Assembly (NCBI GenBank): GCA_018857735.1
Contig: JABMCL010001041.1
Location: forward strand, 1 to 64,000
From: Alviniconcha marisindica
Taxonomy: Eukaryota > Mollusca > Gastropoda > Provannidae
Length of the DNA stretch: 64,000 nucleotides
Direction of reading: 5' to 3'
This document shows, in pieces, positions 11,539 to 23,500 of this stretch (position 1 is the first letter of the stretch; each line of letters starts with the position of its first letter). The notes beneath the pieces were generated by a model. That model was given only the letters and a program-made list of their open reading frames with translations, ran no database searches and was not told where the DNA came from. Position numbers and translations under genes: made by a program.

Positions 11539-14500
11539 ACTGTAGCAGAAACTGGGTACTGATATTAGTTGGGATGAAAATACTGTGAGAAGAGGAAGGT
11601 TTTCAGCTTGGCTTTAAAAGATGAGGTTGTTTTTGTGCAGTCACTGTATACATATTTGTAGTCTTGCATAATTGTGTTTGTAGCTTTTTGATCTCGTATC
11701 CCACTAGTAATTAGTAGCTCAGCAAGTATTGTGAAACATTTTAAGATCTCTAATGGCTTCACTTTATCTTTCAGTTTGCATACAAAGGCGGTTTGGAGCT
11801 TGTGAAGAAGCACCTAGAAGAAGAGGATTTGGATATAGTGGTAATGTGTGTGTTGGGGGGGGGGGGTGCATGTGTGTGTATGCATTTTTGTGTGTATGTG
11901 TGTGTGCACATGTTGTGAATAGTGTTAGTTATTTTATACCCGAGACCAAGTACAAATACAAGATATCGTTGGTTACTTTAAGCATCAGTGGTACAGTAGA
12001 TACAGTTACAGCAAGCAACTGAAAATGTTATGAGTGAAGTGGGTGATTTTTCTACAGTTCAGGTTAGGTTCAAGTTTCTTCATTTGCGTTTATTTATTTC
12101 ATCTTCATTCTTATTCTGATGCACATGGGGGTGTGCATTGACATACACTGACTCAATTTAATCCTGAAAATTGGCATCACTCATATATGGGAGTTAGACT
12201 CTTGTCTCAAGGAGGAAAACAAAAACTTGTCAGGAAGCATGGGTGTCACTCATACATATTTACCAGTCAAACTACCAGTCAAATCCTGAAAACTGGCATC
12301 ACTCATAAAAGAGTTAGAACTCTTGACTCAAAGAGGAAAAAGAAAACTTGTCAGAAAATGTGGGTGTCACTCGTACATGTTTACCAGTCATTGCGTAGGT
12401 CAGTTTCTGTGTCAGTTCCATGTGATATTTGAAACTAACAGCCGCAGCTGTGTTTCCAGTCTATGGCGGCGCTGGTGAAGCCATTTGGGATGTGTGCGGA
12501 GGTGTTGAACCCAGCTGTAGCATCAGAGATCTTCAGCCCTGGGCTGGAGAAGGCTGTCAACTACATCCGGGGCCTGGAGGAGAACGACTTCAAGGAAAAG
12601 GTCAGTACTGTGTCATTGTTGGTTTGGCCCTGATCAGCGGCTGTTAACATTGTCATTGACATCTTTTTGTCTCCATTTCAAACGTTGCAGCTAGAGCCAA
12701 ATGCTGTGTTAAGAGCTCCATGTCGGGATTGCTTTCACTATAGTGATGTTTGTGACATATCTCCTTGACTGAAATCCTCTAAAGTCAAAGTGCAGCTGCC
12801 AAAGTGGTGGGTAACACTGCACCTGGATGTACGGCAGTATGTACAGGTGTGGGGAAGTGGCTGCATGTGCTACCGTATCACCCGGAACTGGGTCAGTCTC
12901 GGGGATTTTTAGCTAGGCAAAGGCTAGCAAACAACATGTTGCTTGGGTGACAAATGTGATACTTTCATTTGGGACAAGCTGGGGGGGCAGTAGGATGGGA
13001 GGAAGGGGTGGCATTATTTCACATCTCTCCTATTGACGAGTGGGTCTAGGTGTCTTCGTTCATGTTTAATGTCAACAGAAGCCACATGTGGCTTATTAGG
13101 GACAGGTGTTGTGGATGTGGAGATGGATAGCTGTTAAAAAACTGTACCACAGATTCCCTAGAGTTAAAACTCTCATCAGAGATTGTCCCTCATTTAAGAT
13201 CACAACAGTGCAGACTTGCCCTTTAAATCTTTACTTTTGTGTTGACAAATGTCTTACCAAAGACTGTTGAACTATTGAAAGACCAATATTTGGGCATGAA
13301 GATGTTCTGTGGTGATCATACCACAATGCATTATAACAATCTTATATCATGTTGTTTTGTGATTTCAGTAATTTAGAGTCCAGTGACTTCTTTGATACTC
13401 TGGTACATGTCTGGTCAGCTGTGACTTCTTAAAGATGCTATGCACATCTGAGTTATAGTGGATCCAGCAGACCATCACTTGCAGATTCAGTTTTCTAAAG
13501 CTGATGTAAAGTCAACGGGGCATTCTGAAACAAAATCCATCATTTGGAGTTCTTATTTCATACCTTGCCACCACTGGAACAAACATGTTTAGAGAAGGTT
13601 ATTTCCCCTGCGTGATCAGATGTCATTGATCTTTATCTCCAGCTTCTTCTTCTTCCTTTCTGTTTGAAGTCTTTTCACATAAGTGATATTAGATTTAGAG
13701 TAATCTTACAATTATGAAGATAACAGCATATATCATCAATGATCACACCTCCAGCTTGTATCCATAATCCCAGATGTGCCTGACTGTGTCACAGAAAATT
13801 GGCAGCGTGTCTGATTTGCTCACGTCGATGAAGATGATGAGTCTGCATCTGTGGCCTGCAAATACGGAGTCGCTGGATGAGCTTCGACTGGACGTTGCCA
13901 GGCGTATGCTGCGCTCGCCACACTTCAACGCCAAGATGAATGCCCTCAAGGAGGTATGGCTGCTTCTTTTCTAATTTTCACCATCATGTGCTAAGTGTTT
14001 ATTATTCATTCAAAACCCCACTGTGGGGTTGATTCCATGGATGCAGAAATTAAAGGGGAACAGAGGCAGAGATTTAAGCTGGCTTAAAACAGAGACAGTG
14101 CGCAAATGTTTTCACCAGTGTGCTTCGTTTGGTTGTTGTGTCAATAATTGTACACAAGAAGTACTTTTTGCGCTTTGAATTTGAGCTCCTCGGGATGCAG
14201 CCACGTGGGTTCGCTCTTTACCAATGAAGAGCACCAGTGAAATAAGCTTGTCTTGTCCCCACCCCACCCACCCCTGTCCTCCAGCCCCTGCACTCTCCCT
14301 CCACCCAGAATCCTGCAAGAGATAATTCATTTTGTGACTTGATTGAGAGGTTGCCCACCTTGTGTTTCTCTGCCGACACCAGGTGACCAAGCTGATTGAG
14401 GAGTGCGGTGCAACAAAGATTTCACGCATTGCTATCCACCCAGACAAGATTCTAGACTGGCTGGTGGAGCACCACATCTTGTCTGTAGCTTTGGAAGGTA

Positions 14501-17500
14501 TGCACTTTTGTCTGTGTAGGTGTCTGTAGCTTTGGAAGGTATACACTTTTGTCTGTGTAGGTGTCTGTAGCTTTGGAAGGTATGCACTTTTGTCTGTGTA
14601 GGTTGCTTTGGTGTCTGATGTGTTTGCCAGTGGTGATCCTACTGATATTAGATTCTCCCATCAGGGTCCTTGGAACAATCCACATTTCTCCATTTGCCAG
14701 TCTGAAACACACCATTTCTTCAAATCACAGTTGAAAACCCACCATGTAGCACAAGTGTGTCCAATGACCACAAGTGTTGTTTTCTGTGCTCTTTTCTATT
14801 CTGCGTTCTTTTTGCGAGATGCGTCCATGGTTGATATATCCATGTATTTGACCATGTATGAAAATCAGTTCTTCATATTTTATGGTTTGTATTGTGTTGT
14901 GTTGGAGTGTAAAGTGCTTTTGGCCAATGCAGTTGGGTAATGCACTGTAGAAATGTTATACATTACTATTGTGTGTACTTTAATAATAAGAAATATAAAA
15001 ATGAGTGATAATAAATGGCACTCTTCTCCTCATGGAGAGTTGGTGGTGCAGGCTGAGAGCATTCACTCTCAGCAGCTGAAAGTTCAGCATGATCAGGCGT
15101 GGTCATCACATGGATGGATGACCGTTACCTGCTACTGTTTGGGCCAGCCCAGAGATTTCTCCAGTCAGAATTTCCTGAAGACTACAAAAAATGTAATCCC
15201 CTGTATGTATATGCATACATACGCACGGTACAGATCCCAAAATAAGCCAGCATGCACTAAAAGCATGTGAAATGCAGTGAGTCTGCTCAAGAGCAGAGAA
15301 TAATGCTATATAAAAATGATCAGTGACAGTGGCACAATCAGTAACACAAGGCAAAAAACGAGTGTGTCTTCAAGCACCATCAGAACCCAGCTAATGAGTT
15401 TGCTTCTGTGTTTGCTTGATGTCAGTGGTGATGCTGACAGCGTGTGTTTTTATGCAGGCAACATTGACCAGGCCCAGTACTGTGATAAGATCAAGGGCAT
15501 TGTGGACTTCCTGGGTTCTCGTCTCTCCGTTGATGAACTGGCCATGATCTGGAAGATACAGGTTGGTTGCTTTGTTCCACTCTTTTTCTCTTGCGTATTC
15601 TGTAACTGTTTGAGAGCCCTTTTTTTCTTCTGTGAACTGATTCGAAGAGCTGATCATTGAACTACCTTATGTGTTCTGTTATTGTTCAAGCATCCTTATT
15701 TCTGTGAAGTGATGCGGGAGACTGACCATTTGACTCACCTTGCGATAGGGTAGAGCAGGTGCAGCTGTTAAAGAGTCCCTCTGCTCAGAACCCAGCAGAG
15801 TGTATGTTTAGTGGAGTTTATATACCTTGTAATTACTTGCATGCCAGGTAACGGTTACCACAGACAATTCCGGTCTCTGGTGTTGTGTCACTTGTCATGT
15901 GTGTGATGTCTGCCAAGCACAATTAAATACCTTCGTTGAGAATCCCAAAGCCCCAGAGGCCTCCTTATTAAGCCTGGAGTAGGTTGGGATACAGCTTTGC
16001 AATCTTGGCCTACTGTCTGAGTTTCAACCTGTTCCATTTCTGTCATTCTGGTTCATTCATCCTCATTTGTTTTCTGATCATCTTCCAGTGTAAAGTGACA
16101 CATGCTGTTAGCAGTGATTTGGGCCTTTTGCTTTGGATGTGATGAATTGCATTTACAGTGGATAACAGGCAATTGACTGGGCATTGAATAGCCAGTAACT
16201 GACCATTGAACTATTTCATTAAATCATTTTATGAGATTTGTTTTTTCACGTGCAGAATGGACAGACCAACAACGTGATTGACAACATTCACTCCATTGTC
16301 GCTGCAGCTGCAGTCAAGTTTGATCAGCAGCAGTTGGAGCATCTGTTCCTCTTGATCCAGAAGGTCAGGCTAAGTGTGAGGCTTTATCTGGAAAGTCGGG
16401 CATGTGTGTTTGAGGCTTGACCCAGAAAGTCAGGCTTTGTGTGTGTTTGAGGCTTGACCCAAAAAGTCAGGTTGACTGTGTGTGAGGTTTGATCCAGAAG
16501 GTCAGGTTGGCTGTGTGAGGTTTGATCCAGGTCAGGCTAAGTGTGAGTGAGGCTTGACCCAGAATGTCAGATTAACTGTGTGTGAGGCTTGACCCAGCAT
16601 GTCAGGTTAACTGTGTGTGTGTGTGAGACTTGAAAAAAAGTCAGACTAACTGTATACAGGTCAGGCTGTGTGAGGGGCTTGATCTACAAAGTTGGGCTAT
16701 CTGTGAAGCTTGACCCAGAAAGTCAGGTTAACTGTGTGTGAGGCTTGACCCAGAAGGTCGGATTAACTGTCTGTGAGGCTTGACCCAGAAAGTCAAGCTA
16801 ACTTTGTGTGAGGCTTGAGAGAAAAAAGAGAATCTCAAAGAAAGTTGACTGGCAGCATTCTGAAAAAGATCAAAAGACACAAAAGGTTTCAAAGAATGCT
16901 TGTTCATTAGGATATTGCAAAATGACATGCACGTTATCAGGATAGGCCCCTTTTTCAAAGCAACAAATAAACAGGCATCATAAAAAGAAATGACTAGATG
17001 TCCAGTTGGCCAAGGTAAAACGTAATACTGACATGCCTGTGAAAAGAATCTGACATAAAGAATATGACAGCTGTAAGAGATAATGTGGAAGAGAGAAGGA
17101 CTGGAGGACAGAGGGAAGGGGAAAGAAGCTGAGCTTTAAAAACGCCACCTTCCTTCCCTCTTTATCTCACCTGTGTTTCAAGGGATGTACACGTGCTGAC
17201 TACTCTGATTGTGGAGGTTATGGTTTCATGTGACAGCATCACAGTGACAAAATGCTGAACACTGAAATATCATAAGTTGACTTGATCAGAATGAAGAGTG
17301 TGGACTTTGTCTGTCTTGTCTCTGTTACCTGCTCATTTGATTGGTGTCTTTGTTTTCTCGGCAACAGAAATGGCAAGACGACAATGACCGGATGCGAGAG
17401 AAGCTCCTGAGCCTCATTGGAAAAATCGGCAAAGATGCCCGTGTTGCCAAGACGACAACAAGGGTCAGCAATATTTATTCACATATATATTTTTCATCCA

Positions 17501-20500
17501 CAAATCACCTGACAGTGATGCAGTTACCGGTGGTAGCTATCTGTCAAGTGCATGGTGGATTTAGTAATGTAAAATTGATTCAAAGAAGAATTATGAAGTG
17601 GTCACTTAATTACGGTAACTCACTATCTGGGCAGAATGCCTCTCAATCAATGATGTTAATTTGATTCAAAGTGATGATAAAAATTACGTTTGTGATGAGG
17701 ACAACATTGATGCTGTAGCACTGATGATTGCTTTCATGACAGAAATGAGGAACTAAAAAATAGTCACCAGAACTGAACTGCAGCTGTCGCAGAATGTGAA
17801 TCATATTGAGGCCAGTGGGTAACAAGAATGATGACACTGGAAATGCTGCTGCTGCCAGTGACTGTGATGAGGATGACAGTGATGGTGGTGATGATAGCGT
17901 CAGTGATGATGACAGTGATGATTGTGACGTCAGTAATGATGTTAATGACAGTGATGATGGTGTTGATGATGATGACAGTGATGATGTAGATGACATAGGT
18001 GCTGATGTTGATGACACTAGTGATGATGTTAAAGATGTTGATGACTTTGTGATGATGCTCACGTGATGAGGATGTGACAGGTGCTGGAGCTGCTGTGGGA
18101 CTTGGCTCACCTGCCGGCACTGTCACGCCACCTGGTGGAACAGGCTCAGGAAGAGCACCATGCCATCCTGTCTGATTCGTACAGCGTCAAAGAGCAGGTC
18201 AAGCTGCAGTACGTCCAGAAGTGCGTCGACGACATCAAGAAGGTGAGTGCAGCTTGCCCAGCCTCTACAGGCAACCCCAAAACAAAACTGTTAACTGCGT
18301 TCATGAGGGCATTCCACCAATCAGAATAGGACGCGACTGTGGCATTAAGAGTGAGACAGTGGGTGAGGGATGTTGGTCAGGACCCCAAACCTCGGCATGC
18401 TGGTCCCAAAAAGTGTTGTTTCCTTCCGTGCATTTGCAACAGGGACTGATAATTAACACCAGAGAATTTTGAGGAGGGACTGCCAGTGAAGCTGGTTATA
18501 AGTACAGAAGAATAAAACAGGTAGCGCAGCTGGCCTTCCTCAGTAAAAATCAAGCTTCCAAAGTGAGGTAGGGAATTTCTGGATTTGAATGTCCCGTTGT
18601 CGGCACAGGGTCAGCTCAGAGCTTTCCAAGGGGAAGGTCCCAACTAGGAAAAGAGATCGTAATTATCTGCAAAATACTTTTAGAATTTTTCTCTCTCTGG
18701 AAGTGAAGATGTAACGTTACGTTTAGTGTTGGTGTCTTCGTGTAAACTTACGAACAGAAGGGAGACTGTGTGAGTGGAGACACAAAAAGAGGTGTTCAAA
18801 TTAAGGCATGCGTGTGACTCCCATGTGATGTTTTGCTGCACTGGTTCCAGGGCGCCTGGGTGTTGCCAGCACTTCGACAGCTGATCAACATCAGCAAGAA
18901 CATCATCAAAGCCAGCTTCCAGAAGGCGGACAAGGTCAGCGTCTTTCTTGGTGCCTTCCTCTACCCATAAATATATTTATCTAAGTTTTATATGTGACTA
19001 ATTGCAATGTCTTGTCTGTATGTTAGTGCACTGTATGAATGGAACGTCACCAAGACAAATTCCTGGGCACATTTTAATGTCACTGGTGAATAAATATCCT
19101 TGTATTCTTGTATAAGGCTGTTCTTAAAGCTCTGAAGAAAAAAGAACATGAAGAAACTGATTTATTTGCATAGTAATTTTTTTCCTGACATTACTCCACT
19201 CAGTGGATTACATTGATCAATGTACAGTTAGGTATATCAGGTGACCCCCAGGCCCAGAGTGTCACCCTGTGGAATGCATTGATCAGTGTACAGTTAGGTA
19301 TATCGGGTGACCCCCTGGCCCAGAGTGTCACCCTGTGGAATGCATTGATCAGTGTACAGTTTGGTATATCGGGTGACCCCCTGGCCCAGAGTGTCACCCT
19401 GTGGAATGCATTGATCAGTGTACAGTTTGGTATATCGGGTGACCCCCTGGCCCAGAGTGTCACCCTGTGGAATGCATTGATCAGTGTACAGTTTGGTATA
19501 TCGGGTGACCCCCCTGGCCCAGAGTGTCACCCTGTGGAATGCATTGATCAGTGTACAGTTTGGTATATCGGGTGACCCCCTGGCCCAGAGTGTCAAGCTG
19601 GGGACCCACTACAGCAACATCAACAACAATGACAACTGAAGAAGGTGATGGTTTTGACTTGTGTCAGCAGGGGGTGATCCATGAGCTGAACAAGAACTGC
19701 GATGTGATGAAGCTGGTGACTAACTCCTTGGTGAAGTGTCACAAGCAGGCGGTGGCTGGGGCAGGGGAGACCACTCAGCTCAGCCCCAACACACTAGTGG
19801 ACGGGCGATACACACACTCGGACGTCAGTGACATGCTGTTGTTGTTGTTTCCTGTTCATGTTTATGTCATTGTTGTTGGTGTCATCAAGGCATCCGGGAG
19901 ACGAATAGTGAAACTCTCTGTTGCTCACGTGCAAATTAGTGTAGGTTTTGTGTGTGTCAAGTCTTTGTTACTCACATGCAAGATAGTGTAGGTTTTGTGT
20001 GTCAAGTCTTTGTTACTCGTGTGCAAGATAGTGTAGGTTTTGTGTGTCAAGTCAAGTCTTTGTCACTCACATGCAAGATAGTGTAGGTTTTGTGTGTGTC
20101 AAGTCAAGTCTTTGTCACTCACATGCAAGATAGTGTAGGTTTTGTGTGTGTCAAGTCTTTGTCACTCACATGCAAGATAGTGTAGGTTTTGTGTGTGTCA
20201 AGTCTTTGTCACTCACATGCAAGACAGTGTAGATTTTGTGTGTCAAGTCTTTGTTCCTTGTGTGCAAGATAGTGTAGGTCTTGTGTCAAGTCTTTGTTAC
20301 TCACATTCAAGTTAGTGTGGGTTTTGTGTGTGTCAAGTCGTTACTCACATGCAAGGTAGTGTAGGTTTTGTGTGTCAGATCAAGTCAATTCTTTGTTATT
20401 CACATGCAAGTTAGTGTAGGTTTTGTGTGACAAGTCAAGCCAGGTCTTTGTTACTTGCATGCAAGTTACTAGTTAGTGTAGGTTTTGTGTGTCAAGTCTT

Positions 20501-23500
20501 TGTTACTCACATGCAAGGTAGTGTCAGTTTTTTATGTTCTCAAGTCAGGTCTTGAATATTTCAAGCATTTTCTTGGGTAGGAGAAAAGGGTGCAATACAC
20601 TGTACTGTTTCATTTGTATCTCTCAGTATTTGAAGCATTTGCTTTGGATCCCATATAATACACTCTGCCATTGTCATCTTTCTCTAAAAACAACTGACAC
20701 TGCACTGTTGTCCACTCTCCCTCTCTATAAATATTTGATTCACTTGCTCAGGGTAGGAGAAGAGGGTACACTGCACTGTGCTGTGATAATCACTCTGACC
20801 AATGTCGCTGTGTTGCAGTACATGATGACCCACCTCAACTTCCTGCAGTACGTCCTGCAGGAGGGGGTGCTGTACCTGTCCTGGAACCGAGCGCGGGACA
20901 TCTGGGCCACGATGGTGGCCAACCCACGGGCCTGTGACTGGGACAGGGAGGTACGATTGGCTGGGTGTGGGAATTGTCAGATAAACGTGTACCTGACATC
21001 CGTTACAGAGCTGCCTCTTTTGGGATATAAAAAAAAACACCCACCAAAAACAACAACATCGCGTTGTTGCCATTAAAAAATATTTAAGATGAAAGCTAGC
21101 AAGCGCATCATTAAAACTGAGCTATGCTGGTTCCAGACATGCTATGAGTGGATGCGGAGGGGCCTGATGGACCTGGAGATGGAGACGCAGATGCAGCTGT
21201 TCCAGAAGGAGATCCTGCGTCTGGAGCCCTCCCGCCTCAGTGAGAAAGGCTTCCTCTGCTTCAAGTGCTTCTTTGAGGCCGTCAACCTCAAGGAGCACAA
21301 GCTGAAGAAAAACAATACATTGGTGGGTACAGTACCTGTTTGTGTGTGTGCCTAGCTGTGTGGTGTGGTGTGTGTGTGTTTTGGTGTGTGCGTGCATGTG
21401 TGTGTATACATTGTGGTTGTGTGTGTGTGTGTGTTTGTTGTGGTGTGTGTGTGTATACATTGTGGTCTGTTTGTGGGTGTTGTGGTGTGTGTGGGTGTGC
21501 ACTGTGGTGTGTGTGTGTTGTAGTCTGTATGCATGTGGGTATTGTGCTCTGTGTGGGTGTTAAGCTCTGTGTGGGTGTTAAGTTCTGTGTGGGTGTTAAG
21601 CTCTGTGTAAGGTGTGGTGGTGTTTGTGGTTATTTGTGGTTGCATGTATGTGTGGGAGTAAATGAACATGCAATGCTGTTTGATACAATGCCATTTAAAC
21701 AGTAACATATTTTGATCCTGTTCTGTTGAGAGTTTAAAAAAATCAATTCTTTTATCACACATGGATAGATCTGAGCATTCTAGAGATGAGCCAACACTGT
21801 TACAGCAAGTTAACTGACGTACTGTTTCAGTTCTGAAGGCCAACAGCAGTGTTATGTTTCACAAGATATTTGATTGCATATCTAATATGTTTCAGTCCTC
21901 TGAAGGTCTCTGACAGGTGTTTTCCTGAGAATCCAGACAAGTCTTTTTAAACTTGAATTTACCTGCTGATACATGTTGTTAGCATGGTCATTGTAAGATC
22001 AGTCTAACTTCACAAGTGAAATGACTTTAAATAAAAAAGGAAAAATAAGAACAGACAAGGTGAGTCATTGTCCATTTCTGCTGTACAGATGGTCGAGAAA
22101 GGTGACCTGCTTGGCTTGGATTACCTGTGGGAGGTGTGTCTTCACATACCTGACGAGAGCATTGCTGACTCAGCTATCCAACTCTTGCTCAACATGTCTT
22201 ACAACAACCTCAACCCTCGCCTTAAAAAGGTAAGAGTAGAAGGAGCATGTGCCTGTGTTTGTTTCATTGTTTTTGTGTTTCTTATGTTGCATTCTTACAC
22301 ACACAAAATCAGGGTGTTACATATGGAATGTATGGGTTCAAAGTATCTTGTGTTGCCAGGCTAACTTTTTCAGCATGGCAACAGTCATGTGAGCGTGAAA
22401 GTGAATGTGTCGAGTCTTGTGGTGGTTCCTAACACCAGCCAGTTTAAGATGTAAAATCTAGTTTCAGCCCGACATCTGAGGACATTAAGCCCCTCATCAT
22501 CATCAACCTTACCCAGCCAAGTGACATTTTAAGATGTAAACATCTAAATTCAGGTGGCACCCAAAGGCCTTTACCCAGCCATATGACACTTTGAGATGTA
22601 AACATCTAAATTTAGGTGGCACTCAAAGGCCTTCACCCAGCCATATGACACTTTGAAATGTAAACACTAAATAATTTAGGTGGCACTCAAAGGCCTTCAC
22701 CCAGCCGTATGACACTTTGAGATGTAAACATCTAAATTTAGGTGGCACTCAAAGGCCGTCACCCAGCCATATGACACTTTGAGATGTAAACACTAAATTT
22801 AGGTGGCACTCAAAGGCCTTCACCCAGCCATATGACACTTTCAGATGTAAACATTAAATTTAAGTGGCACTCAAAGGCCTTCACCCAGCCATATGACACT
22901 TTGAGATGTAAACACTAAATTTAGGTGGCACTCAAAGGCCTTCACCCAGCCATATGACACTTTCAGATGTAAACATTAAATTTAAGTGGCACTCAAAGGC
23001 CTTCACCCAGCCATATGACACTTTGAGATGTAAACACTAAATTTAGGTGGCACTCAAAGGCCTTCACCCAGCCATGTGACATTTTCAGATGTAAACACTA
23101 AATTTAGGTGGCACTCAAAGGCCTTCACCCAGCCATATGACACTTTGAGATGTAAACACTAAATTTAGGTGGCACTCAAAGGCCTTCACCCAGCCATGTG
23201 ACACTTTCAGATGTAAACACTAAATTTAGGTGGCACTCAAAGGCCTTCACCCAGCCAAATGATACTTTCAGATGTAAACACTAAATTTAGAGGGTACTCA
23301 AGGACATTTACCCAGCCAAATGCAGGGAAGCTATGATGATGACATGTGAGCTGTGATTCGTGGGGCTTGATGTTCAAAATGTTAGCAAGTGTCCTGTCTT
23401 GTGTGCTGCATGCTGTGGCCGTTTCGTGTTTGGTCTGAATTAAGTGGTGTGAGTATCTGTGATGCACATCCAGTTATTGGGTGCACTAAGTACATACTTT

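Noticed and set aside
17806..18066. Open frame rich in Asp and Ser directly upstream of exon 14
   Set aside because: It is the translation of an imperfect GAT repeat, is out of phase with exon 14, and the exon 14 acceptor at 18080 follows it. USP24 has no such segment there.
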